Shown in pieces: positions 56,479-64,000 of a stretch of DNA of 64,000 bases. The position numbers were made by a program, and so were the translations under genes. Location: contig NZ_BMUY01000017.1 in the NCBI RefSeq assembly GCF_014650435.1, positions 62,001-126,000 on the forward strand, given 5' to 3'. Source of the stretch: Streptomyces tendae (GTDB lineage: Bacteria > Actinomycetota > Actinomycetes > Streptomycetales > Streptomycetaceae). Below the pieces are notes generated by a model. The model did no database searches. It was not told where the DNA came from and saw only the letters and a list, made by a program, of their open reading frames with translations. The number at the start of each line of letters is the position of its first letter. Position 1 is the first letter of the stretch.

Positions 56479-56979
56479 TCAGCCCCGCAGGCGGGCGACC
56501 CGCCACACGGCCAGCACGACCACCGCGGCGACCGCCAGGGCGTACACGAGGATGGTCCGCCAGTCGGCACGGCGCCCCGATCCGCGCTGCGGCAGGCCCG
56601 GCCAGGTGTACCCGACCCGGCGGGCGGCCATCATGCCCCAGCCGGCCGCGCAGGAGCAGATCAGCAGGCCCAGCATCGCGATCACCGCGCCGCTGTCGCC
56701 GAAGTCGAAGGCGAGCGGGAAGGCGAACATCAGGGAGCCGAGCGCGGCCAGGCACACGATGGGGGCGAGCTGCCAGATCCGCAGGCGGCGCTGGGGACGC
56801 AGTTCGACCTCGACCTCGTCCCCGTACATCTCGTCGGGCTCGGGACCGTCGGCTGCGACGCCCTCCGGCGTCTCGTCCGGGCCGTCGGGGCTCAGGGCGC
56901 CGCCGTCGGGCTCCGGTCCGCCGGGGGCGGCGGTGCCGTGCTCGGTGCTCGGTGCGGTGTCGCGAGGGCCGGCCTCCAT
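56479..56979 (-). CDS. small membrane protein
   Basis: A 166-residue protein: an N-terminal acidic/Pro/Gly-rich half (about 1-55), then three membrane helices (LAPIVCLAALGSLMFAFPLA, AVIAMLGLLICSCAAGW and TILVYALAVAAVVVLAVW). Starts at ATG 56979 (GTG 56985 possible), with GGGAGG upstream. It sits between miaA and dapF on the same strand in an order conserved in Streptomyces. No function is recognised. Confidence 0.75.
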   Translation of the reverse strand: MEAGPRDTAPSTEHGTAAPGGPEPDGGALSPDGPDETPEGVAADGPEPDEMYGDEVEVELRPQRRLRIWQLAPIVCLAALGSLMFAFPLAFDFGDSGAVIAMLGLLICSCAAGWGMMAARRVGYTWPGLPQRGSGRRADWRTILVYALAVAAVVVLAVWRVARLRG

Positions 56980-57086
56980 CGCCACGCGCCCTCCCAACTA
57001 GGACTCACTCGGTCGATCGAAGCTCGATGATGGCACGCCGCCGAAGGCCCGGATGACGGCCGGGGCGTCCCGATGCCATCACGTGA

Positions 57087-58025
57087 TCAGGCTGTAACCG
57101 GTCGTTCGACCAACGAGAGCGCGAGCCGCGGAAGTTCCGTGCGATCCGCCACACCCCCACTGAGCCAATGCACCCGCGGGTCGCGCCTGAACCACGCATC
57201 CTGACGGCGCGCGAAGCGCTTGGTGGCACGGACGGTCTCGGCGCGCGCCTCGTCGAGCGTGCACTCGCCGGCGAGCGCATCGAGGACCTGCTGGTAGCCG
57301 AGCGCGCGCGATGCCGTGCGCCCCTCGCGCAGCCCCTGCGCCTCCAGCGCCCGGACCTCGTCGACCAGACCGGCCTCCCACATGCGGTCGACGCGCAGGG
57401 CGATGCGCTCGTGCAGTTCGGGGCGGGCCACGTCGACGCCGATCTGCACGGTGTCGTAGACGGAGTCGTGGCCGGGGAGGTTGGCGGTGAAGGGCCTGCC
57501 GGTGATCTCGATCACCTCGAGGGCGCGCACGATCCGGCGCCCGTTGCTGGGCAGGATGGCCCTCCCGGCCTCCGGGTCGGCGTCGGCCAGGCGGGCGTGC
57601 AGCGCACCCGAGCCGCGCAGTTCGAGCTCCTCCTCCAGGCGGGCCCGTACCTCGGGGTCGGTGCCGGGGAACTCCAGGTTGTCGACGGCCCCGCGGACGT
57701 AGAGACCGGAACCGCCGACCAGGACCGGCCAGCGCCCCTCGCCGAGGAGCGTGTCGATCCGCTCCCGCGCGAGGCGCTGGTACTCGGCGACGGATGCCGT
57801 GACCGTCACGTCCCAGATGTCCAGCAGATGGTGCGGGACGCCACCGCGCTCGTCGGGCGTCAGCTTGGCGGTGCCGATGTCCATCCCACGGTAGAGCTGC
57901 ATGGAGTCGGCGTTGACGACCTCGCCGCCGAGTCGTTCGGCCAGGAAGACGCCCAGATCGGACTTTCCGGCCGCGGTGGGTCCGACTACGGCGATGACGC
58001 GGGGGGCGGGGGGTGTGCTGCTCAC
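57087..58025 (-). CDS. miaA: tRNA dimethylallyltransferase MiaA
   Basis: Adds the dimethylallyl group to A37 of tRNAs. The 312-residue enzyme has the P-loop GPTAAGKSDL, DSMQLYRGMDIGTAK, GGSGLYVRG and SRALGYQQVLD signatures. GTG start at 58025. It modifies the same tRNA position that MiaB, at 59692-61209, then methylthiolates. It is divergent from a small acidic protein gene with 182 bp between. Confidence 0.95.
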   Translation of the reverse strand: MSSTPPAPRVIAVVGPTAAGKSDLGVFLAERLGGEVVNADSMQLYRGMDIGTAKLTPDERGGVPHHLLDIWDVTVTASVAEYQRLARERIDTLLGEGRWPVLVGGSGLYVRGAVDNLEFPGTDPEVRARLEEELELRGSGALHARLADADPEAGRAILPSNGRRIVRALEVIEITGRPFTANLPGHDSVYDTVQIGVDVARPELHERIALRVDRMWEAGLVDEVRALEAQGLREGRTASRALGYQQVLDALAGECTLDEARAETVRATKRFARRQDAWFRRDPRVHWLSGGVADRTELPRLALSLVERPVTA

Positions 58026-58207
58026 CGCACCAGTCTCGCAAACCTCTCACCCCGCCCTCGAACGAGTTACGTGACGGTCCGCGTCCGGCGTCGTTGCCCG
58101 TTGCGAGGTTCCCGCTCCCCGGACCACCGGGTCATGGCCCCGGCCACGCAAACGGACGCACCGGATGCCGCGGGATTTCGCCCGCACGAGTAACGTATGG
58201 AGTTGAT

Positions 58208-58486
58208 ATGGGCGTTTTTGCACGGCTTTTTCGGAGGTCGAAGAACACCGAGGAGGCGTCGGGCGCGGAGACGCGGACCGAAACCCCAAACACCGAGGGC
58301 GCGGCGGAGGCGAAGGCGACCGAGGCCGCGGAGACGGCCGACGCCGGTCCCCGGAACACGGCTCAGGCCGACGAAGCCGGCGGGGCCGCCGCCGAGGCCG
58401 CTGACTCGGACGGCGTCGGCATCCCCAAGCAGCAGTCCGCCGGGGAGGCCGTCGACAACGAGGCCGACGAGGGCGCCCGCACCTGA
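58208..58486 (+). CDS. small acidic low-complexity protein
   Basis: A 92-residue protein beginning MGVFARLFRRSKNTEE, then Ala/Glu/Thr-rich acidic repeats with no fold pattern. The basic start and acidic tail suggest an unstructured protein. ATG with GGAG at good spacing. Similar Streptomyces proteins are annotated gliding motility protein without evidence I can verify. It is 24 bp upstream of the MT0933-like gene and probably cotranscribed. Confidence 0.6.
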   Translation: MGVFARLFRRSKNTEEASGAETRTETPNTEGAAEAKATEAAETADAGPRNTAQADEAGGAAAEAADSDGVGIPKQQSAGEAVDNEADEGART

Positions 58487-58510
58487 CTGCCTCGTGAGGG
58501 AAGGCGAACC

Positions 58511-58804
58511 ATGGGTCTCCTGGACAACTTGAAGGCCAGACTCGAACCGGCGAAGGGCAAGGTCTCCGACCTCGCGCAGCAGCACGGCGACAAGATCGAC
58601 CGCGGTCTCGACAAGATGGCGCGGACCGTCGACGAGCGGACCAAGGGCAAGTACAGCGACCGGATCCAGACGGGCACGGGCAAGGCCAAGGGCGCCATGG
58701 ACCGTCTCGCCCACAAGGACGACAAGGGCACCGAAGGAGGCGGCGACGCACCGGGCGGAACGCCTGGCGGCACCCCTCCGGCCGGACCGCCCCCGGCGTC
58801 CTGA
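58511..58804 (+). CDS. MT0933-like antitoxin-annotated protein
   Basis: A 97-residue protein: amphipathic helices in the first 75 residues (MGLLDNLKARLEPAKGKVSD, GLDKMARTVDERTKGKYSDR), then a Gly/Pro tail. This matches the Rv0909/MT0933 antitoxin-like family. No toxin gene is adjacent; the neighbours are a low-complexity protein and a convergent dioxygenase-like gene, so a genuine toxin-antitoxin pair is doubtful. A hairpin follows. Confidence 0.75.
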   Translation: MGLLDNLKARLEPAKGKVSDLAQQHGDKIDRGLDKMARTVDERTKGKYSDRIQTGTGKAKGAMDRLAHKDDKGTEGGGDAPGGTPGGTPPAGPPPAS

Positions 58805-58820
58805 CCCGCCGGGACGTCGG

Positions 58821-58859
58821 ACGGCCCCGAGGCCGGGCAGTGGCTCGGCTCGGGGCCGT
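58821..58859. terminator. bidirectional terminator
   Basis: A perfect 11-bp inverted repeat (58821-58831 and 58849-58859) with a 17-base loop, 17 bases past the antitoxin-like stop codon. Confidence 0.6.
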
Positions 58860-58932
58860 CCGCGGGAACGTCGGGGCCGGCCGCGGGAACGTCGGGGCCG
58901 GCCGCAGGTACGTCGGGGCCGGCCGCTACGAC
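58851..58932. repeat. 21-bp tandem repeat, four copies
   Basis: CGGGGCCGGCCGCGGGAACG-type units start at 58851, 58872, 58893 and 58914. The last copy extends into the end of the dioxygenase-like gene (stop at 58926-58928). Confidence 0.8.
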
Positions 58933-59642
58933 CAGGCGGCCGCGACGTACCCGACCCCGTACGGCGCGTCCTCGTACAGCAGCGCGCCCGCGAGGTCCGC
59001 GCCCTCGGCCGCACCCGCGAGGACCTGCCAGGGTGCCCGGCCGGACACCTTGAGCTCCCGGGCCAGTACGACGTCCAGCGCGGCGAGCGCCGCCGGGTCC
59101 GCCGCGCCCAGGGCGCGTCCCACCTCCGCGTCGAAGGACGCCGCCCGCTCGTCGAGGTAACCGGGTGCCTTCAGCGTGCGGCACGCGCTGGCGTCGCCCA
59201 GCACCAGCAGAGCCGTCCGTCCGGACCGCGCGGCGATGTCCCGGCCGAGGGCGGCGCAGCGCTCGGCGGACAGGGCGTCCCCCACACCGATGCCGTCGAC
59301 GGGGACGTCGGTCCAGCCGCCGGTCCGCCCGAGCAGCCAGGCGCCCACGGCCGGCCCGTAGGGCAGCTCGGTCCCGTCCGCGTCGCCGCTGCCGGCGCCC
59401 AGGTACACCTCCAGGTCAACGCCGAAGCCCCGGAAGGAGCCCCGCGCGCCCCGCGGGTAGACCTCGGGTCCGGCGGAGTCCGCGGGTCCGACCAGCACGA
59501 GCCGGTCGGGCCGGGACGCGGCGAGCACCCCCAGGGCGTCCGTGCACGCGGCGCGCGCGGCGTCCAGCTCGGGTGCGGCACCCGCGGCGACCTCCGGGAC
59601 GAGGAGCGGCGGGCAGGGGCAGACGGCGGCGGCGACAAGCAT
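58926..59642 (-). CDS. class III extradiol dioxygenase subunit B-like protein
   Basis: A 238-residue protein of the LigB-like fold (MLVAAAVCPCPPLLVPEVA; VLVGPADSAGPE; LLVLGDASACRT). In active LigB enzymes two His and one Glu bind iron; here the positions usually held by His read VCPCPP and GPADSA, so metal binding looks weak and activity is doubtful. ATG at 59642. It lies downstream of miaB on the same strand. Its last bases enter the 21-bp repeat. Function unknown. Confidence 0.7.
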   Translation of the reverse strand: MLVAAAVCPCPPLLVPEVAAGAAPELDAARAACTDALGVLAASRPDRLVLVGPADSAGPEVYPRGARGSFRGFGVDLEVYLGAGSGDADGTELPYGPAVGAWLLGRTGGWTDVPVDGIGVGDALSAERCAALGRDIAARSGRTALLVLGDASACRTLKAPGYLDERAASFDAEVGRALGAADPAALAALDVVLARELKVSGRAPWQVLAGAAEGADLAGALLYEDAPYGVGYVAAAWS

Positions 59643-59691
59643 GATCGGCAGCGTATCCCCGTGCCGCCGCCCCCGAGGGCACCCCCTGCGG

Positions 59692-61209
59692 TCAGTCGCA
59701 GCCGCAGCCGCTCGCCACGGCCGGCTGGGGCTCGGGGACGCCGATCTTCGGCAGGCCCAGCAGCACACCGGCCGGCTTGGCCTGCTCGGCCGTGTTGCGC
59801 TTCTCCCAGGCGTCGCCCGCGCGTGTGCGGCGCACGTCGAGCACCGCGCCCTCGGCGAGGAGGTGGTGCGGGGCGGCGTAGGTGACCTCGACCGTCACCA
59901 CGTCGCCGGGGCGGACCTCCTGGTCGGGCTTGGTGAAGTGGACCAGGCGGTTGTCGGGGGCGCGGCCGGAGAGGCGGTGGGTGGTGCCGTCCTTGCGGCC
60001 CTCGCCCTCGGCGACCATCAGTTCCAGGGTGCGGCCGACCTGCTTCTTGTTCTCCTCCCAGGAGATCTCCTCCTGGAGGGCGACCAGGCGCTCGTAGCGC
60101 TCCTGGACGACCGCCTTGGGGATCTGGCCGTCCATCTCGGCGGCCGGGGTCCCGGGCCGCTTGGAGTACTGGAAGGTGAAGGCCTGTGCGAAGCGGGCCT
60201 CGCGCACCACGTGCAGGGTCTGCTCGAAGTCCTCCTCGGTCTCGCCGGGGAAGCCCACGATGATGTCGGTGGTGATCGCCGCGTGCGGGATGGCGGCGCG
60301 GACCTTCTCGATGATCCCCAGGTAGCGCTCCTGCCGGTAGGAGCGGCGCATCGCCTTGAGGACCGGGTCGGAGCCGGACTGGAGCGGCATGTGCAGCTGC
60401 GGCATCGCGTTGGGCGTCTCGGCCATCGCGGCGATGACGTCGTCGGTGAAGTCGCGCGGGTGCGGGGAGGTGAAGCGGACGCGCTCCAGGCCGTCGATGT
60501 TCCCGCAGGCGCGCAGCAGCTTGCTGAACGCCTCGCGGTCGCCGATGTCGGAGCCGTAGGCGTTGACGTTCTGCCCGAGCAGGGTGATCTCGCTGACGCC
60601 CTCGGCGACCAGTGCCTCGACCTCGGCGAGGATGTCGCCGGGGCGGCGGTCCTTCTCCTTGCCGCGCAGCGCGGGGACGATGCAGAAGGTGCAGGTGTTG
60701 TTGCAGCCGACGGAGATGGAGACCCAGGCCGCGTACGCGCTCTCGCGCCGGGTGGGCAGCGTGGACGGGAACGCCTCCAGGGACTCGGCGATCTCGACCT
60801 GCGCCTCCTCCTGCACGCGGGCGCGCTCCAGCAGCACGGGGAGCTTGCCGATGTTGTGGGTGCCGAAGACGACGTCCACCCAGGGGGCCCGCTTCACGAT
60901 GGTGTCGCGGTCCTTCTGCGCCAGGCAGCCGCCGACCGCGATCTGCATGCCGGGGCGGCTCGCCTTCTTCGGGGCGAGGTGGCCGAGGTTGCCGTACAGC
61001 TTGTTGTCGGCGTTCTCCCGCACGGCGCAGGTGTTGAAGACGACGACGTCGGCGTCGCCGTCGGCACCCTCGGGGGCGCGGACGTATCCCGCGTCCTCCA
61101 GCAGACCGGACAATCGCTCGGAGTCGTGGACGTTCATCTGGCACCCGTAGGTGCGTACTTCGTAGGTGCGCGTGCCGCCCGCTGACTGGCTCCGGTCGAT
61201 GCTGCTCAT
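59692..61209 (-). CDS. miaB: tRNA-2-methylthio-N6-dimethylallyladenosine synthase MiaB
   Basis: A radical-SAM methylthiotransferase for A37. The 505 residues include the N-terminal cluster Cys (YGCQMN, FNTCAVREN, GGCLAQ), the radical-SAM CNNTCTFC motif within VGCNNTCTFCIVPALRG, and a C-terminal TRAM-type domain. ATG at 61209 is chosen; the longer frame has little support. It works with MiaA in the same region. It is divergent from the cellulose-binding protein gene. Confidence 0.95.
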   Translation of the reverse strand: MSSIDRSQSAGGTRTYEVRTYGCQMNVHDSERLSGLLEDAGYVRAPEGADGDADVVVFNTCAVRENADNKLYGNLGHLAPKKASRPGMQIAVGGCLAQKDRDTIVKRAPWVDVVFGTHNIGKLPVLLERARVQEEAQVEIAESLEAFPSTLPTRRESAYAAWVSISVGCNNTCTFCIVPALRGKEKDRRPGDILAEVEALVAEGVSEITLLGQNVNAYGSDIGDREAFSKLLRACGNIDGLERVRFTSPHPRDFTDDVIAAMAETPNAMPQLHMPLQSGSDPVLKAMRRSYRQERYLGIIEKVRAAIPHAAITTDIIVGFPGETEEDFEQTLHVVREARFAQAFTFQYSKRPGTPAAEMDGQIPKAVVQERYERLVALQEEISWEENKKQVGRTLELMVAEGEGRKDGTTHRLSGRAPDNRLVHFTKPDQEVRPGDVVTVEVTYAAPHHLLAEGAVLDVRRTRAGDAWEKRNTAEQAKPAGVLLGLPKIGVPEPQPAVASGCGCD

Positions 61210-61290
61210 GGCAATAAGGGTAGGCGGTCGCGATCGGGCCGGACGCCGCGAGCATATTGACAGTACACCGTCAGACCCGCTCTCCTTTTG

Positions 61291-61304
61291 TGGGAGCGCT
61301 CCCA
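61291..61304 (+). promoter_or_regulatory. CebR operator
   Basis: TGGGAGCGCTCCCA, identical to the 14-bp CebR consensus for cello-oligosaccharide control in Streptomyces, centred 56 bp before the GTG of the cellulose-binding protein gene. Confidence 0.9.
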
Positions 61305-61353
61305 CAAACCGGGTGCGCCCACCCCGTCCCTTCTCCCGCACTGGAGGCACCCT

Positions 61354-62574
61354 GTGCGCATCCGAGTTCTCCGACTGCTGCGCCGGCCCTGGACCGCCGC
61401 GGTGGCGGCCGTGGCGCTGGTGGTCTCGGTCCTGGTGGCGATGCCCGCGAGCGGTGCGGCGGCGGCCGCCTGCCGGGTCGACTACACCGTCGACGCGTGG
61501 GCGGGCGGCTACACCGCCCGGGTACGGGTCACCAACCTCGGCCCCTCGGTGAGCGACTGGCGGCTGACCTGGACCTACACCGGCGATCAGCAGGTGACGT
61601 CGGCGTGGAACGCGACCGTCACGCAGACCGGCGCGTCGGTCGTCGCCGTCGACGCCGGCTGGAACGGCGCGCTGTCCACCGGCGGCACCGCCGAGTTCGG
61701 GGTGCAGGGGACCTGGCGGTCCGCCGACCCCGTGCCGGACGACTTCGCGCTCAACGGCGCCTCCTGCGGCGGCGACGGCGGCACGCCTCCCACCACGCCA
61801 TCACCCACCACGGCGCCGCCGACCACCACACCGCCCACCACCACACCGCCGACCACGCCTCCCGCCACCACCGCACCGCCGTCCGCGGAGTGCGGTGACG
61901 CCGTGATCTGCTCGGGCTTCGAGAACCAGGCCGGCCCGGAGCCGTCCGGCGACTGGCGGTTCACCGCGCCCGACTGCCAGGGCACGGGGGCCGTCGCCGT
62001 CGATCCGGCGGTGGCGCACGAGGGCGGCAGGTCGCTGCGGGTGGACGGCCGGGCCGGCTACTGCAACCACGCCTTCGTCACCCATGCCGCGGACCTGTCG
62101 TCGGTCGGCCCGGTGATGTACGTACGCATGTGGGTACGGCACACCACCGCGCTGCCCGTCTCGCACGTCACCTTCGTGTCGATGCCGGACTCGGCCCAGG
62201 GCGGCCGGGCACTGCGCGTGGGCGGTCAGAACGGCGCGCTGCAGTGGAACCGGGAGAGCGACGACGCCACCCTGCCCGCGCAGAGCCCGGCCGGGGTCGC
62301 GCTGAGCAGGCCGCTGCCGACGGACGGCTGGCAGTGCCTGCGGTTCGCGGTCGACACCTCGGCCGGCCACCTGGACACCTGGCTCGGCGACGAGCAGGTC
62401 CCCGGCCTGCACGCCGACGGGGTGCCGACGCAGGACGTCGACCAGCAGTGGCTCGCCCGCGGCACCGCGCCCCGGCCGACCGCCCTGCGGCTGGGCTGGG
62501 AGAGCTACGCGACGGGCGACGACACCCTCTGGTTCGACGACGTGGCCGTGGGCTCCGCGCCGATCGGCTGCTGA
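61354..62574 (+). CDS. secreted CBM2 cellulose-binding protein with a Cip1-like C-terminal domain
   Basis: A 406-residue exported protein: Arg-rich signal peptide (about 1-38), a CBM2 domain (about 40-140; CRVDYTVDAWAGGYTARVRV, Trp in DWRLTWTYTG and DAGWNG, paired Cys), a Thr/Pro linker (about 148-175, TTPPTTTPP repeats) and a C-terminal beta-rich domain of about 220 residues ending LWFDDVAVG that resembles Cip1-like cellulose-associated domains. GTG start at 61354 has GGAGG. The perfect CebR box upstream puts it in the cellulose regulon. No glycosidase motif is seen, so it may assist cellulases rather than cut. Confidence 0.88.
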   Translation: MRIRVLRLLRRPWTAAVAAVALVVSVLVAMPASGAAAAACRVDYTVDAWAGGYTARVRVTNLGPSVSDWRLTWTYTGDQQVTSAWNATVTQTGASVVAVDAGWNGALSTGGTAEFGVQGTWRSADPVPDDFALNGASCGGDGGTPPTTPSPTTAPPTTTPPTTTPPTTPPATTAPPSAECGDAVICSGFENQAGPEPSGDWRFTAPDCQGTGAVAVDPAVAHEGGRSLRVDGRAGYCNHAFVTHAADLSSVGPVMYVRMWVRHTTALPVSHVTFVSMPDSAQGGRALRVGGQNGALQWNRESDDATLPAQSPAGVALSRPLPTDGWQCLRFAVDTSAGHLDTWLGDEQVPGLHADGVPTQDVDQQWLARGTAPRPTALRLGWESYATGDDTLWFDDVAVGSAPIGC

Positions 62575-62612
62575 CCGGCGTTGCGCGATGCCGCTGACCG
62601 GCGTTGCGCGAT
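62571..62612. repeat. 19-bp direct repeat across a stop codon
   Basis: CTGACCGGCGTTGCGCGAT occurs at 62571-62589 and 62594-62612, a 23-bp period. The first copy contains the stop codon of the cellulose-binding protein gene. Confidence 0.8.
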
Positions 62613-62650
62613 CCGCGGGGGCTCACGGCTCGATGAGCCCCGCGCGGATC
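62610..62650 (+). terminator. putative terminator of the cellulose-binding gene
   Basis: A 16-bp inverted repeat (62610-62625 and 62634-62650, one bulged G) with an 8-base loop, starting 36 bases past the cellulose-binding protein stop; it overlaps the end of the convergent regulator gene, so it may serve both. Confidence 0.55.
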
Positions 62651-63282
62651 GCGTACCGGGTGAGTTCCAGGCGGTCGCGTACGCCCAGTTTCTGCAGGAG
62701 GTTCGCGCGGTGGCGTTCGACGGTCTTGGCGCTGATGAAGAGCAGCTCGCCGATCTCCTTGGAGGTGTGCCCCTCCGCGACGAGTTTGAGGATCTCCTCC
62801 TCGCGCTCGGTGATCGGCCGCTCCGGCAGACCGCCACCGCCCTGCACGCGGTCCAGGTAGGAGCGGACGAGGGCCCGTTCGGCGCCGGGGTAGATGAAGG
62901 GCTCGTCGCGCACGGCGGCCCGGCACGCCTCGACCAGGTCGCGGTCGGCGACGGATTTCAGGACGTATCCGCAGGCGCCCGCCTTGAGGGCCTCGAAGAA
63001 GTACTGCTCGTTGTCGTACATGGTCAGGATCAGGATGCGCAGCTCGGGCAGGCGGCGGGAGAGTTCGCGGGCCGCCTGGAGGCCGGTCATGCGGGGCATG
63101 GCGACGTCCAGGACGGCCAGGTCGACCTCGGTGGCCCGCGCGGCCGCGACCGCTTCGGCACCGTCACCGGCCTCGGCGACCACCGTCAGGTCGGGTTCGC
63201 CGTCCAGGATGAGGCGGACCCCGCGGCGTACGAGGGTGTGGTCGTCGGCGAGCAGGACGCGGATCGGGGGCCGTGCGGACAT
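62623..63282 (-). CDS. NarL/LuxR-type response regulator
   Basis: A 219-residue response regulator with phosphorylation site Asp59 (LAVLDVAMP), conserved Thr and Lys (ILTMYD, YVLKSVAD) and a LuxR-type HTH near the end (ITEREEEILKLVAEGHTSKE ... TVERHRANLLQK). Its ATG overlaps the stop of the histidine kinase gene by one base (TGATG), so they are coupled. Targets are unknown; the cellulose-binding gene converges on it but lies under CebR. Confidence 0.9.
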   Translation of the reverse strand: MSARPPIRVLLADDHTLVRRGVRLILDGEPDLTVVAEAGDGAEAVAAARATEVDLAVLDVAMPRMTGLQAARELSRRLPELRILILTMYDNEQYFFEALKAGACGYVLKSVADRDLVEACRAAVRDEPFIYPGAERALVRSYLDRVQGGGGLPERPITEREEEILKLVAEGHTSKEIGELLFISAKTVERHRANLLQKLGVRDRLELTRYAIRAGLIEP

Positions 63283-64000
63283 CAGGGGCTGTCTCCGGTT
63301 CGGTCTGCGAAACGGTCCCCCGGCGGCGCGGGGACGCGCAGGCGTACGTCGGTGCCCCCTCCGGGGGCGGGCTGGAAGTGGATGTCGGCTCCTATCAGCA
63401 GGGCCCGCTCCCGCATCCCGCGGATGCCGGCGCCCTCGGCGGCCGTGCCGAGGCCGGTGCCGTTGTCGCGGACGAGCAGTTCGACACCGCCGCCCTCGGA
63501 CGGCGGCAGCGGGCGCAGGGTGAGCGCCGCGCGGTCCGCGGCGGAGTGGCGGGCGGTGTTGGTCAGCCCCTCCTGGGCGACCCGGTAGAGCACGAGTTCG
63601 GCCTCCGGGGCGAGCGGGGGCAGGTCCCCGGGGATCTGGTGCTGGACGCTCAGTCCGTGGTGCGTGAACTCGGCGGCGAGCGAGCGCAGGGCGCTGGCCA
63701 GGCCGAGTTCCTCCAGGACGCCGGGGCGCAGGCGGCGGGCGATGCGCCGGATCTCGTCGAGCCCGGCCCGGGTGGCCTCCTGCGCCAGGGTGACCTCCTC
63801 GCGCAGTTCCCCGGGGACCCGGTCCGCGACCCGCTTGAGCTGGAGGAGGACGGCGGTGAGCGTCTGGCCGACCTCGTCGTGCAGCTCGCGGGCGATGCGG
63901 TGGCGTTCGCGTTCCTGGGCCTCCAGGGCCCGGCCCGCGCCGGCGGCACGTTCGGCCTGGAGCCGGTCCAGCATCGTGTTGTACGTCGCGATCAGCTGCG
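63282..64000 (-). CDS. histidine kinase, HisKA_3 type (5' end beyond the window)
   Basis: The C-terminal 239 or so residues of a kinase; the frame is open to the window end, so the N-terminus is missing. Visible parts are the dimerisation helix with HisKA_3 motif (ARELHDEVGQTLTAVLLQLK) and an ATPase domain (RVAQEGLTNTARHS, DNGTGLG, GAGIRGMRERALLIG). The stop overlaps the regulator start by one base. Upstream in the frame (VVQL-like segment before MLDRLQAERA) more of the sensor would be found to the right. Confidence 0.85.
   Translation of the reverse strand, partial: QLIATYNTMLDRLQAERAAGAGRALEAQERERHRIARELHDEVGQTLTAVLLQLKRVADRVPGELREEVTLAQEATRAGLDEIRRIARRLRPGVLEELGLASALRSLAAEFTHHGLSVQHQIPGDLPPLAPEAELVLYRVAQEGLTNTARHSAADRAALTLRPLPPSEGGGVELLVRDNGTGLGTAAEGAGIRGMRERALLIGADIHFQPAPGGGTDVRLRVPAPPGDRFADRTGDSP

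Noticed and set aside
61257..61285. TTGACA promoter before the cellulose-binding gene
   Set aside because: A TTGACA occurs at 61257-61262, but no acceptable -10 is at the right spacing.
61795..61870. ACC/CCG repeats as a CRISPR-like array
   Set aside because: They encode the Thr/Pro linker of the cellulose-binding protein.

Overview
The window is a GC-rich actinobacterial chromosome segment, almost certainly Streptomyces and close to S. coelicolor. Codons strongly prefer G or C at the third position, GTG and TTG starts are common, and the gene order (parE, trypsin-like protease, hrdB, whiH ... rnhB ... nrdJ-nrdR-lexA-dinG ... hflX, rshA, dapF, miaA, miaB) matches the core-chromosome block I recall as about SCO5832 down to SCO5787. 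I see no rRNA, tRNA, insertion sequence, prophage or CRISPR array. Names rest on motif recognition and remembered gene order, not on database searches.

Layout. 1-3 kb: two divergent citrate synthases, one carrying an N-terminal HTH, separated by a cluster of TTGA/TCAA palindromes. 3-4 kb: a sucrase/ferredoxin-like protein with a DmdR-type iron box at its start. 4-11 kb: a CitA/DpiA-type two-component system converging on a sodium:solute symporter operon, then a membrane protein/kinase/regulator operon whose genes overlap by 4 bases. 11-18 kb: parE, a small zinc-finger-like protein, a secreted trypsin, hrdB and whiH. 18-27 kb: a fused ABC transporter with degenerate ATPase motifs, an NrtR-like NUDIX regulator, a DUF4192 protein, a RecQ helicase fused to a phosphoribosyltransferase, two hypotheticals and rnhB. 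27.7-34 kb: a frameshifted TetR gene with an efflux pump and a perfect 18-bp operator, an ADP-ribosylglycohydrolase, a histidine phosphatase, an antibiotic-monooxygenase-like protein, TerD, and an alpha/beta-hydrolase that lacks its catalytic serine.

34-41 kb is a DNA precursor and damage block: nrdR-nrdJ (class II ribonucleotide reductase with paired NrdR boxes), the divergent lexA with its own SOS box, and dinG. 41-45.6 kb is a three-gene NRPS-independent siderophore cluster. 45.8-49.6 kb has a frameshifted aldo/keto reductase and two tandem secreted serine proteases. 49.7-61 kb runs mostly on the minus strand: hflX, an M1 peptidase, rshA, dapF, a membrane protein, miaA, an extradiol-dioxygenase-like protein and miaB, interrupted by two small plus-strand genes. 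The end holds a cellulose-binding protein under a perfect CebR box and a LuxR-type two-component system cut by the window edge.

Many gene ends have long GC-rich inverted repeats that look like terminators. The most interesting items are the compact siderophore cluster, the tandem proteases with a Trp-rich shared segment, the HTH-citrate synthase pair, the RecQ-phosphoribosyltransferase fusion, the hydrolase-like pseudoenzyme, and the CebR- and iron-box-controlled genes.
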